IMG/VR virus record: IMGVR_UViG_3300005253_000050
Location: 29,601 to 93,600 of that record
DNA: 64,000 nucleotides
Strand: one strand, 5' to 3'
DNA from: a virus
Positions 56,086-64,000 of the stretch are shown here, one piece after another. The translations under genes were made by a program, and so were the position numbers. The notes beneath the pieces are model-generated. The model saw only the letters and a program-made list of their open reading frames with translations. It was not told where the DNA came from and made no database searches. The first letter of the stretch is position 1, and the number at the start of each line of letters is the position of its first letter.

Positions 56086-56777
56086 GTTGCCAAGACGGAC
56101 TTCTGCCGGCGCCTCCGGCCGAGACCGCGATCACCCTCCCCGCAGGGATGTCGCTGACATCTGTCCCGAGCCCGGTGGGGATCGTGGCCACGGATTTTAG
56201 CGCCATACAGTCCATCATGACCCAACTCAGCCCGGCCTTGGCTGGGCTGCAGCCAATGCTCATGCTGGTCGACGCGGTCATGGCTCTCTTCACGGTGATG
56301 GAGCGGGCCCCGGAAATCGTCACCGATCTCGATGGGTTCCTCGAAGCACTCAAAGAGGCGTCCGTGAAGATTGGAAAGTTGGCCACCCTTGCCCCGCCTC
56401 TGTCCGTGCCAGCGATGGTGGTCACAACCATCAGCGCCTGCGCCAAATACCTCACTGCCGTGATCGGCCAGCTGACAGATGTCGTTGCCGCCACCACCGA
56501 CGCCCAGTCACTCATGGATCAGGCCGTCGCTGCTGGCGACACCCTGCTTCAGACCGAGGCCCAGTGCGCGCTCACCAACGCAGCCACCATGACGTCCCAC
56601 GCCTCGGCCGCCATGGGGCCCATCATTGGAGTACTCGAGGCCATCACCAAGCTGATCGGGTTCCTTCCGTCGCCGGTGGATCTGCCTACGATTCCAGACA
56701 CGTCCGAGATGACGGCGCAGGCGATGATCGACGCCCTGCAGCCGATCGTCGATCTGCTCGAGGCGATCTCGATCTAG
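56082..56777 (+). CDS. Baseplate-region helical protein
   Basis: The product has 231 residues, ATGA overlap. It is rich in Ala, Leu, Met and Thr, mostly amphipathic helices (MLMLVDAVMALFTVMER; ITKLIGFLPSPVDLPTIP). It sits between spike and gp25 genes where small baseplate or hub-associated proteins are found. No family is recognised. It does not look like a membrane protein, because polar residues break up the hydrophobic runs. Confidence 0.65.
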   Translation: MSCQDGLLPAPPAETAITLPAGMSLTSVPSPVGIVATDFSAIQSIMTQLSPALAGLQPMLMLVDAVMALFTVMERAPEIVTDLDGFLEALKEASVKIGKLATLAPPLSVPAMVVTTISACAKYLTAVIGQLTDVVAATTDAQSLMDQAVAAGDTLLQTEAQCALTNAATMTSHASAAMGPIIGVLEAITKLIGFLPSPVDLPTIPDTSEMTAQAMIDALQPIVDLLEAISI

Positions 56778-56786
56778 GAGGCCGAT

Positions 56787-57209
56787 ATGTCAGATGAGCT
56801 CACTACCGGAAAAGGCATCAGATATCCGCTCACTCGGGAGCACGGCGACTATGCCACGGCCACCGGGGCGGATCTCATCAAGGGCAACATCCGCTGCGTG
56901 CTGGGGGTCCGGGCATCTTCGACCGATGGGGTCTACCGCGGCGAGTATCCTTGGCGGCTGGACTTCGGATCTCAAGTAGACAGGGCCCGCCACTCCAACC
57001 TCGACGAGGAGATCCGCAGGGATCTAATGCGGGTGCGCGTCGTCGACGCCATCGCCCGCTGGGAGCCCCGGGCCCTCGCGGCGCCAGGCGATATTGTGCT
57101 GGACGATATCGCTGGTGGACGCCGTGCCCGGATGACTGTTACATTCCAAGTTGATACAGGTCAGCTCGGGAACGTAAACCCCGAGGCAGTGGAGGTGGCC
57201 GTTGGCTAG
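56787..57209 (+). CDS. Baseplate wedge protein gp25-like (gpW)
   Basis: The product has 140 residues, with AGGAGGCCGATATG before the start. It has the gp25/lysozyme-like fold pattern: GKGIRYPLTR opening, IKGNIRCVLGVR, GEYPWRLDFGSQVD, and a helical/strand end. This small protein forms part of the triangular wedge core of contractile-tail baseplates. It overlaps the gpJ-like gene by eight bases. Confidence 0.83.
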   Translation: MSDELTTGKGIRYPLTREHGDYATATGADLIKGNIRCVLGVRASSTDGVYRGEYPWRLDFGSQVDRARHSNLDEEIRRDLMRVRVVDAIARWEPRALAAPGDIVLDDIAGGRRARMTVTFQVDTGQLGNVNPEAVEVAVG

Positions 57210-58752
57210 AATCCTTCCAGCAGATCTCGACGTGCAGTCGAGAGACTTCGACTCTCTTAAAGAGCGAATTACCCGTGCCGTCGCAAGCGTGCACCCGGAC
57301 TGGAGCGACGTGGCCATCGCAAACTTCGGCAACATCCTCCTGGAGAGCGGAGCGTTCGTTGGCGACGTCCTGGACAAGTATAGATCCGCCCAGTTTGTCG
57401 AGGCGTTCTTCACCACATGCACGCGGAGGATCAACGGGGTCAAGCACGCCCGGCCGCTCGGATATATCTTCGGTGGCCAGTCCGCCTCGACCGTCGACGT
57501 TCAGTTCGCCATCACCGGATCCTATGACGACATCCCTCTTACTGCTGGGATGATCATCCGCTCGGCCTCGGCCACCGACCCGGCGCGCTTCCAGATCCTC
57601 ACCGACGATACGATCCCGGCTGGAAACTCCGCCTACAGTGTCGCGTGCGAGAACTCTCTTTCGGCCACAAAGTCATTCACGTCGAACGACCTCGCCGACC
57701 AGCGCCTGCTGCTCGACCAGAGCCCGTTCCTCTCGGTTGTTTCTATTGGCGACGACATCACCCCGGTGGGAGCACTGACGCCGTGGACCCAGGTCGATAA
57801 CTTCCTGGATTCCACTGCAACAGATCCGCACTTCATAGTTTTGCTGTCCGACAACGACAGGGCCCTGGTGGTCTGGGGGGACGGAGTCGCCGGGCGGATC
57901 CCGAGCGGAGAAACCACCGTGAACTCAAAGTCAGGCGGCGGCGCAATCACTGTGGATCCCGGGACGCTAATCGTCCCCGAGTTCTCACTCACGGATATCC
58001 TCGGCGCCCCGGTCACGTTCAGCGTCACCAACCCCCTCGCGGCCAGCCCCGGATCCGCAAGAGAAACCCTCGCCAACGCCCAGAGGGAACTCCCTGGGCA
58101 GATCACCGTCAACGAACGTTCCGTCGCCCAGCCGGACTACGGCATCAACGCCATGCGGGTGTCTGGTATCGCCAAGGCGATGATCCTCACTTCGGATCAG
58201 TTCGTTGGGATCCCAGAGAATAACGGTTTCCTCTACGCGGTCGCCCGGGGCGCCCTCCTCGCATCGGGCGGATACGCAGCCGCCGCCGCAAACACGGCCC
58301 AGAAGGCCGCCATCCGGGTGCTGATCGAGGGGACATACAAGCCGACCATCACGTTCGAGTACTCGGTGGTCGACCCGATCCAGACGGTCATCCCCATCAC
58401 CGCAAGGGTGCGGCTGATCCAGGGTGCCAACGAGGCCGTGGTCGACGCCGCCATCAGGTCCGCCCTGGCGGACTTCTTTGCAGTGGAGCTGGTCGATCCC
58501 GACGACTCGTCCCTCGTCATCCCGAACCCAGACTTTAAATTTGGCTGGGAGATGAAGGACGAGCTCGGGAGTGTTCGGAATATCATCGCCTGGTCGAAGC
58601 TCGTCGACACGATTCTCAACACCGCTGGCGTGGGAGAAGTCGACAAGCCCACATTCCTCCCGGTGGGCAACACCACGATCCCGTACAACGCCCACCCCGT
58701 TCTCGGGGACGTGGTCCTGATTAACGACCGAACCGGATCCCCTCTGGTGTAG
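57202..58752 (+). CDS. Baseplate wedge protein gpJ-like (gp6)
   Basis: A TTG start at 57202 is supported by a strong GGAGGTG site seven bases upstream and an overlap with the gp25 stop. The product has 516 residues. Family features are: SLKERITRAVASVHPDWSD opening, GYIFGGQSASTVDVQFAITG, LPGQITVNERSVAQPDYGINAM (the R..T..DYE-like motif), and the C-terminal strand-helix-strand with DFFAVELVDPDDSS. It forms dimers that hold the baseplate ring. Confidence 0.88.
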   Translation: MARILPADLDVQSRDFDSLKERITRAVASVHPDWSDVAIANFGNILLESGAFVGDVLDKYRSAQFVEAFFTTCTRRINGVKHARPLGYIFGGQSASTVDVQFAITGSYDDIPLTAGMIIRSASATDPARFQILTDDTIPAGNSAYSVACENSLSATKSFTSNDLADQRLLLDQSPFLSVVSIGDDITPVGALTPWTQVDNFLDSTATDPHFIVLLSDNDRALVVWGDGVAGRIPSGETTVNSKSGGGAITVDPGTLIVPEFSLTDILGAPVTFSVTNPLAASPGSARETLANAQRELPGQITVNERSVAQPDYGINAMRVSGIAKAMILTSDQFVGIPENNGFLYAVARGALLASGGYAAAAANTAQKAAIRVLIEGTYKPTITFEYSVVDPIQTVIPITARVRLIQGANEAVVDAAIRSALADFFAVELVDPDDSSLVIPNPDFKFGWEMKDELGSVRNIIAWSKLVDTILNTAGVGEVDKPTFLPVGNTTIPYNAHPVLGDVVLINDRTGSPLV

Positions 58753-58753
58753 A

Positions 58754-60037
58754 ATGGCGATCTCAAACCCCAGCTTTGAGACGGCGAAGGTCCAGAGCGG
58801 AGTGGATGTCGAGTCCCTTCCTGCCGACTGGACGAAGAGCTGCGCGGCCGTTGGTTACGACGCCGCTACCTTCGGCCCGCCGTTCGAGTGGGTGGAAACC
58901 TTCGAGGCGCTCTGGAGCAGCAACGAAGATGCCCTCGACGCATTCGTCGGGGTGGGCACGGACTTGACCGAGGCGGACTTCGGCACATCCCCGCTGCAAA
59001 CCGTCTACGACAGCTTCGAGCAACTGTGGCCGGACAACGAAGACGCAATCACCGAGTTCGAGTCCGGGAACCTTACCGCCGGAGTCTTCGGCTCGGCCGC
59101 AGCAGAGTTCGATTCGTTTGGAATCGAGTGGCCAGCCAGACACCCCGTGGCAGACGTCGTCCGGTTCGTTACAGCCACCGTCATCGACGCAACTCCGGCG
59201 AATGTCTATGCGCGCCTGAACGAGCTCAAGGCGGACTTCAATCTGCATGGAGCAGACGCCACTGTCCACACCTCCGCGGATGTCATGAACGTCATCGCCG
59301 CGGCCGACGCCAGCGATCTCTCCTCCGCTGTAGCTCTTGCCACGGAGCTGTGGGACGACATATGGCCGCACATCACAGACGGCGCGCTGGCGTGGCATCT
59401 TGCTGATACAGCTGGGTCGCTGTCCGCTCCATCAGACGGAGGCTTCTATCTGCCGACCACGTTCCAGCACTGCGCGGATATTGCAAACGCCCTTACCTAC
59501 AGCCTCGACCTCCACTTCACTTGGGCCGATGCGTCTGGGTACGGATATTTTGTGGAATATGATCTGACTTTCGCAAACGTATTTGCGTATCCATTCGGCG
59601 CCGTGTTTGGGACATCCTCCGACCACGAAGGATTCGAGGAGAACTGGCAGAATAACCAGGCCGCGATCAGCGCGTTCGTAGGGGTGGGTACAGACCTTAC
59701 CGCCGGCGACTTCACGACCGACGGCGCCCCCAACTCATACGAGAGCTTCGAGACCGAGCTCACCCTGCAGGTGATCGGGGCGCCAGCGTTCGGAACTCCA
59801 CTGGACATCAATCCGGGGAGTGGGGTTCGCGTCACTGTCAGCGGAACGTTTTCCGCCACCCTAATCCTTCAGGTGCAGCGGCCCGGGCGCACCGCGTGGA
59901 TCGACTGGGACACCGCAACCGCAGCTGGGGACATCGACGTCGACGAGGGATATTCCTCTGTTCGGATGTACACGCAAGCATACGTATCCGGCACTCCAGC
60001 TGCGAAGCTGAAGTGGCGCCCGATAGAAACGCTATAG
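58754..60037 (+). CDS. Baseplate-region repeat protein
   Basis: The product has 427 residues, ATG one base after the gpJ stop. Three FE-x-x-W-x-x-N repeats are seen, near residues 50-87, 88-121 and 294-335 (FEALWSSNEDALDAFVGVG; FEQLWPDNEDAITEF; FEENWQNNQAAISAFVGVG). Residues 156-179 (LKADFNLHGADATVHTSADV) carry the same NxH...VH..AD repeat as the head-region protein at 36494. The C-terminus is a beta domain (VRVTVSGTFSATLILQVQ). It is likely a virion adhesin or fibre-linker; this is inferred. Confidence 0.7.
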   Translation: MAISNPSFETAKVQSGVDVESLPADWTKSCAAVGYDAATFGPPFEWVETFEALWSSNEDALDAFVGVGTDLTEADFGTSPLQTVYDSFEQLWPDNEDAITEFESGNLTAGVFGSAAAEFDSFGIEWPARHPVADVVRFVTATVIDATPANVYARLNELKADFNLHGADATVHTSADVMNVIAAADASDLSSAVALATELWDDIWPHITDGALAWHLADTAGSLSAPSDGGFYLPTTFQHCADIANALTYSLDLHFTWADASGYGYFVEYDLTFANVFAYPFGAVFGTSSDHEGFEENWQNNQAAISAFVGVGTDLTAGDFTTDGAPNSYESFETELTLQVIGAPAFGTPLDINPGSGVRVTVSGTFSATLILQVQRPGRTAWIDWDTATAAGDIDVDEGYSSVRMYTQAYVSGTPAAKLKWRPIETL

Positions 60038-60046
60038 GAGCCAGTC

Positions 60047-60730
60047 ATGGCAGAAGCTGATTTCGGAGCACTCACTGGATCGCTCGCAACCTCGCTCGTA
60101 GACCGCGGGGTGAGCAACGGATTCCCGCCACCAAACGGCGGCGGTTCGTGGGTTCACGGCTGGCATTCCCTCCAGCCCGACGAGGGCGCGGCCGCCCTGT
60201 ACTACCTCACGGACCCGGGCAACTTTGCCCCGCTGGCGAAGGGCGCCCGTATCTCCTGCGCGATGAGAAGGCTCACCGGGGTGGACGCGACTCCGTTCCT
60301 CTTCGTCGACCTTGAGGGGAACAGCGTCGGCGACTCGGGCTACCTGATCGGTCTCGCCCACGACGAATCCCCCGCCCGGCTGATCGTTGTGAAGGGACCT
60401 CCGTCGAGCGGCCTGCCGCTCGGGAGCCAGATCGTGCAGTCGAGCGCTTCGTACGCGGTCACCGATTGGATCCACATCCAGGTGGACATCATCCGCCAGC
60501 CGTCCGACGACGTGCTGATCAAGGTCTGGGAGAACAACCTCGGATCATTTACGGTCGGCACCCCGACGTTCGTGCTGGTGCCTGGCATGGAGGCCTTCGT
60601 CGACGACAACCTCGGCATCGCCACGGGCTCCCAGCCGTTCCTCGGTGGGTACGCAGGGCTGGGGTACTACACCAAGTCGACCGGACGGTACGCCTTCCAC
60701 GACTACTTCAAGCTGGCGAGGCAATTGTAG
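60047..60730 (+). CDS. LamG-like tail protein
   Basis: The product has 227 residues, with AGGAGCCAGTC before the ATG. The pattern of a concanavalin-like domain runs through the sequence: HGWHSLQPDEGAAALYYL, LFVDLEGNSVGDSGYLIGLA, WIHIQVDIIRQPSDDVLIKV and GGYAGLGYYTKSTGRYAFHDYF (the last is a typical closing strand set). It may contact host glycans or join fibre to baseplate. Confidence 0.68.
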   Translation: MAEADFGALTGSLATSLVDRGVSNGFPPPNGGGSWVHGWHSLQPDEGAAALYYLTDPGNFAPLAKGARISCAMRRLTGVDATPFLFVDLEGNSVGDSGYLIGLAHDESPARLIVVKGPPSSGLPLGSQIVQSSASYAVTDWIHIQVDIIRQPSDDVLIKVWENNLGSFTVGTPTFVLVPGMEAFVDDNLGIATGSQPFLGGYAGLGYYTKSTGRYAFHDYFKLARQL

Positions 60731-61126
60731 ATGGCAGCTGGTGACCAGGGCCCGCTGCTGTTCGGGCAGCTTGCAGGGCGGATCCAACCCACCGGGTGGA
60801 CTGCGCCCGACGGATCCTGGGTCATCCTCATCGGCAGCGAGGACCCGGACAAAGAGGATGACATCGAGATTGGAGACACGGGCGGCTTTGAGCAGTCCGT
60901 TGATCTCACCTCCACCAAGCTTCTTACGTGGGCAATGAAACTCCGCAATTCTGACGATGCGGCGACCGTCGACTTCAAGGCGTCTCTCACTATTGGCGGG
61001 GTTGAGTTTTGGTCCGAACAGATCGCCGCCAGCGAGATCCGCGACTATGCAAAGCGCACAGTGAACACCTACGGTGTAGCTGGCGCGCAGACGGTCGCGC
61101 TGTTGCTTGAGGCGGTGACCCCGTGA
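60731..61126 (+). CDS. Small tail-region protein
   Basis: The product has 131 residues, ATG directly after the previous TAG. It is beta-rich (TGWTAPDGSWVILIGSEDP; LLTWAMKLRNSDDA; TIGGVEFWSEQI). The position between the LamG-like protein and gpI suggests a baseplate or fibre component. No family is recognised. It overlaps the next GTG start by four bases. Confidence 0.62.
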   Translation: MAAGDQGPLLFGQLAGRIQPTGWTAPDGSWVILIGSEDPDKEDDIEIGDTGGFEQSVDLTSTKLLTWAMKLRNSDDAATVDFKASLTIGGVEFWSEQIAASEIRDYAKRTVNTYGVAGAQTVALLLEAVTP

Positions 61127-62532
61127 CATTCGTCAACCTACCCGCGTTCTGGTTCGACCTCTTCGCCGAGGACACCACGGTCGGCATCTTCCTTGCGAAC
61201 CAGTATCCAGAGGGAAGCGACACCGAGGTCGATGCTGATACCAACATCACTCTGGACCTCATCTCCACAGATGCGGCGATCGTCGACGTCGCCAATACCC
61301 TGGTGTACGTGAACGGCGAACTCGCTATGGACGGCACCGGGATCGGGTTCCAGCCCGGGTGGGACGGACCTGGTTCCACAGAAGACCTGCTCAAGGTTCC
61401 TCCGGTAACCGGAAGCTTCCACGACTACCGCATCACCATCGATCCGACCACGGGCTTCACCTCCGAGCAGACGGTCACAGTTCGAGTCGTGTCCCAGACG
61501 GTCGGCGGAACCTACACGATCGACGAGTCCTACTCCTTCACCATCGAGGACCTGGTTGCCCCCCAGCTCGTCTCGGCGTTCGCCACCTACGCGAAGACCA
61601 TCCGCGCGACCTTCAACGAGGACATGCTCGGGAGTTCGGCCGAGGGTGCAGACGATGCGCTCAATCCGGCGAACTACGCGATCACCTACGTCCCGGCCAA
61701 CGATCGCCAGGCCGCGGTGTCCGTGGAGGTAACTTCGGTCACGCAGATCAGCGCCACCGCCTACGACCTCACGACGGACATCGAGCTGACGTTCTGGCGG
61801 GCGTACCTCCTGACCTGCGGCGCCATTGCCGACGACTCGAGCAACGCCAACGCCCTCGACGCAGATTTCCGCACCGCTGGGTTTGAATCCTGGACGCCCC
61901 CGGAGTGGCCCCCTACTCGGCGCTTCAGAATCTGGGACATGCTGGCGCAGCAAAACCGAGACGACGACGTCACCGGCGACCTGGAGCGCCTGGTCGACTG
62001 CTGGCAGGACGTTGTCTGGATGCTGCTCTGGGACGCTGATCGTCTGGAGCAGATTTGGGACGTCGACCGCGCGCAGGAAATCTTCCTGGACGCCCGGCTG
62101 CAGGACCTCGGGAACCCGCACTCCTTCGACCTGACGGAACTCCAGAAGCGGAAGCTCCTCGACGTCCTCGTTCCGAGCTACCGCCAGCACGGAACCGAGC
62201 CGGCAATCATCAACCTCGTTCGGTTCTTCCTGGGGATCACGGTCACGGTCTACGCCTATAACTCGTTCGAGTACCGCTGGGTCCTTGGCCAAGACGAGCT
62301 CGGGCAAGGGACGATCCTCGGTCCTGGCGCTGGCACCGCCGACCTCTACACGTTCGTGATACAGTCTCTGACGGATCTCACGACCGAAGAACGACGGTTT
62401 ATCGGGTTGATCGCCGACGCAACGAAGCCGGCCCACGAGCACTACTTGATTCAGGACCCGAGCGACGCAGTCACCTGGGACCACTGGCAACTCGGGTTTA
62501 GTGTGCTTGGCACAGAAACGATCCTGCATTAG
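61123..62532 (+). CDS. Tail protein I (gpI)-like baseplate protein with Ig-like N-terminus
   Basis: A GTG at 61123 overlaps the previous stop (GTGA); the product has 469 residues. Residues about 20-270 are Ig/SwmA-like beta domains (VTVRVVSQTVGGTYTIDESY; LVSAFATYAKTIRATFNEDM). From about 285 on, the gpI-type part appears: LERLVDCWQDVVWMLLWDAD, then LVPSYRQHGTEPAIINLVRF and a LIADATKPAHEHYLI end, which are family hallmarks. It links the baseplate wedge to the fibres. The extra N-terminal domains are unusual. Confidence 0.8.
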   Translation: MTFVNLPAFWFDLFAEDTTVGIFLANQYPEGSDTEVDADTNITLDLISTDAAIVDVANTLVYVNGELAMDGTGIGFQPGWDGPGSTEDLLKVPPVTGSFHDYRITIDPTTGFTSEQTVTVRVVSQTVGGTYTIDESYSFTIEDLVAPQLVSAFATYAKTIRATFNEDMLGSSAEGADDALNPANYAITYVPANDRQAAVSVEVTSVTQISATAYDLTTDIELTFWRAYLLTCGAIADDSSNANALDADFRTAGFESWTPPEWPPTRRFRIWDMLAQQNRDDDVTGDLERLVDCWQDVVWMLLWDADRLEQIWDVDRAQEIFLDARLQDLGNPHSFDLTELQKRKLLDVLVPSYRQHGTEPAIINLVRFFLGITVTVYAYNSFEYRWVLGQDELGQGTILGPGAGTADLYTFVIQSLTDLTTEERRFIGLIADATKPAHEHYLIQDPSDAVTWDHWQLGFSVLGTETILH

Positions 62533-62541
62533 AGGGAAACC

Positions 62542-63867
62542 ATGGACAGACGAAAATACCACCTCAACCAGCTCGTTGACGACGACGATCTCAACGCCGG
62601 AGAGACCAATACCTACAACGCCATCGGAAACCTGATGTCGGACATCGGGATCTTCGGTATCATCTCAGGCGGTGACATCACCGAGCAGGCCGCCCCGAGC
62701 ATGTCGGTGGACATGACCACCCCGTTCATCGGCTACGACCAGGACGGCGAGCGCATCTACAAGGCCACCGGCGACGTCATCGTTTGCAGCGTGGACTACC
62801 TCGGAAACCCGACGGTGCCGTCGACACCAGGCGACGGCGTCTGGATTTCAATCCATGGCCGCTTCACCTACACCGAGGAAGACCCGAAGGTCATCAAAGG
62901 GGACACGAAGTACCTCACATGGAAAGAGTCCTACGAGTGGCGCGTGGTCGCGGGCACCGCAGCGGCGACTCCGGGGCACACCAAGCCAGCCAAGCCCGCC
63001 GACGCCATTTTGATCGCCGACATCGAGTTGATCTTCGGCCAGACCACGATCCTCACTGCCGACATCAACGAGTCCCGCAAGGACACATTTGTGTTCACGG
63101 CCGCGACCGGAGTTTCTGTCTCGGGCGGAGCCTGGACAAAGCTCGACGCCGCCGTGCTCAACGTGCAGACGGCCCTCGACTCCGCGGACAACGAACTCAT
63201 TTCGCGTGACGGTTCGGGCGACGTCGACCAGACAATTCTCCCCGATGGGAACACTCGCGACCTCGGGTCTGCGGCGAAGGTGTGGGGCGAGCTTCACGCC
63301 ACCGACATCACCGTCTACAACGCCATTCTCCCGAGCGCAACGGGCAAGGCATTCGGCTCGGCTGGGGCGCGTTTTGATGCTTGGCTTGAGGATGCACTGC
63401 TCTATGGCACACTAGCCCTTTCTTCATCTCGCACACCCTCGCTGATCATCGGAACGGAGAATGCCACCATTGAGTCCGGCGGGTGGATTCACAACGGAGC
63501 GAACCTCGACTGCACCAATGACCTTGGGTTCACGAACATCCCCTTGATCGGCATTCCGGATGGCGTCACCATTACCGACGTCGATATCCGTTGGCAGCAG
63601 GCCGCGGCAGGAACAGGCGACACCGCCGCCAAGCTGTTCAAGCGCACCTTGATCGCAGGCAGCACGCAAGTCGGCGGCACGCTCACGATCGGTGGATACG
63701 GATCGTTCAGGACAGATGGCCTCTCCGGATTGTCAGAGGTGGTGGACCGGGCGACTAATCACTACTTCATCCAGCTTCAGGCTGGCCAGGGATCCACCTA
63801 TAACGCGGCCGCCGTCAAGATTTCATATACGTGGACAAATCTCTTGGCTGCTCTCGATGCCTGTTAA
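62542..63867 (+). CDS. Tail fibre protein
   Basis: The product has 441 residues, with AGGGAAACC before the ATG. The N-terminal baseplate-binding region begins YHLNQLVDDDDLNAGETN, a common opening of such fibres. The middle has two fibre-type repeats (GNTRDLGSAAKVWGELHATD; TGKAFGSAGARFDAWLED). The C-terminal 150 residues form a beta domain that may bind the receptor. It is the last gene of the late operon. No fibre chaperone is seen before the window ends. Confidence 0.8.
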   Translation: MDRRKYHLNQLVDDDDLNAGETNTYNAIGNLMSDIGIFGIISGGDITEQAAPSMSVDMTTPFIGYDQDGERIYKATGDVIVCSVDYLGNPTVPSTPGDGVWISIHGRFTYTEEDPKVIKGDTKYLTWKESYEWRVVAGTAAATPGHTKPAKPADAILIADIELIFGQTTILTADINESRKDTFVFTAATGVSVSGGAWTKLDAAVLNVQTALDSADNELISRDGSGDVDQTILPDGNTRDLGSAAKVWGELHATDITVYNAILPSATGKAFGSAGARFDAWLEDALLYGTLALSSSRTPSLIIGTENATIESGGWIHNGANLDCTNDLGFTNIPLIGIPDGVTITDVDIRWQQAAAGTGDTAAKLFKRTLIAGSTQVGGTLTIGGYGSFRTDGLSGLSEVVDRATNHYFIQLQAGQGSTYNAAAVKISYTWTNLLAALDAC

Positions 63868-63903
63868 CAAAAAGAGAGAACCTCGGTGCTGGCCCCCTAG
63901 TGC

Positions 63904-63931
63904 TTGACACTGTTCACAGCCCATGTATTCT
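63904..63931 (+). promoter_or_regulatory. Promoter for the gene at the right edge
   Basis: TTGACA (63904-63909, perfect -35), 16 bases, then TATTCT (63926-63931, four of six). Predicted start of transcription is near 63938, about 39 bases ahead of the ATG at 63977, which has an AGGAG site. It opens a new transcription unit after the late operon. Confidence 0.6.
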
Positions 63932-63976
63932 TCTTACGGGCAATACAGCCCACAAACAGACAGACAGGAGAAAGAC

Positions 63977-64000
63977 ATGTACGCGAAATTAATAGTTTGG
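63977..64000 (+). CDS. Start of a gene cut by the window edge
   Basis: ATG at 63977 with AGGAGAAAGAC upstream and a promoter 46 bases before it. Only eight codons are visible (MYAKLIVW), too few to identify. The 109 bases between the fibre stop and this ATG hold the promoter and leader and no other gene. Confidence 0.6.

Noticed and set aside
61138-62562. 474-residue minus-strand ORF over the gpI-like gene
   Set aside because: Antisense shadow; the plus strand carries a recognisable gpI C-terminus and GTGA coupling.
1-64000. CRISPR arrays, rRNA, tRNA genes and insertion sequences
   Set aside because: No regularly spaced direct repeats, no tRNA-like cloverleaf ending in CCA or TTC-arm consensus, and no transposase or IS ends were noticed by eye; a tRNAscan run would be needed to exclude a tRNA fully.

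Overview
This window is a 64 kb piece of a tailed double-stranded DNA phage or prophage with a contractile tail (myovirus form). A sheath, a tube, a long tape measure and a full set of baseplate genes are all readable. The DNA looks GC-rich (about 60 % or more by eye; not computed). Genes are packed tightly, mostly with 1-4 base stop/start overlaps (ATGA, GTGA, TTGA) and clear GGAGG-type ribosome binding sites. The host cannot be named. Sigma70-like promoters and an SspB-like ClpXP adaptor fit a proteobacterial host, which is inference only.

Layout. (1) 1-7.3 kb: a cut gene at the edge, a large zinc-ribbon/coiled-coil protein, a run of small zinc-ribbon proteins and a beta-class DNA methyltransferase. 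(2) 7.3-12.9 kb: an operator-like region, a possible Nmad1/MazG-like protein, a gene-poor leader (8151-8501), an HTH protein, a serine recombinase coupled by TTGA to a 54-residue ORF, small proteins and the SspB-like adaptor. (3) 12.86-21.7 kb: a promoter/leader cassette, a paralogous pair, an IbrA/IbrB-like pair (PAPS-reductase fold plus ParB-like), a ribbon-helix-helix protein, a DHH phosphoesterase and many small zinc-binding ORFs. (4) 21.7-24.4 kb: large terminase, a membrane/coiled-coil protein and a phage-encoded CheY-like receiver protein. (5) 24.4-26.7 kb: a minus-strand island of seven small genes in two units. Both units start from copies of the promoter/leader cassette seen at 12.86 kb. 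(6) From 26.8 kb: a near-consensus late promoter, then portal, MuF-like protein, a giant multi-enzyme protease protein, scaffold, major capsid, repeat and LamG-like proteins, head-tail connectors, sheath, tube, frameshifted chaperone, tape measure, hub, spike, gp25, gpJ, gpI and fibre genes to 63.9 kb. A new promoter and gene begin at the right edge.

The most unusual object is 30448-34305. One 1285-residue protein at the prohead-protease position joins a Dam-type methylase, a DHH phosphoesterase, a ligase-like nucleotidyltransferase with OB-like region, and an XkdF-like serine protease. It looks like a 'polyvalent' protein that could be packaged and cleaved during head maturation. The protease's usual C-terminal motif lies in the next gene, which starts at an overlapping TTGA and also carries the scaffold. 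Other points are a canonical -1 slippery site in the tail chaperone, three copies of a conserved promoter with an in-frame MDATTN leader, and hairpins beside the capsid, sheath and tube genes.
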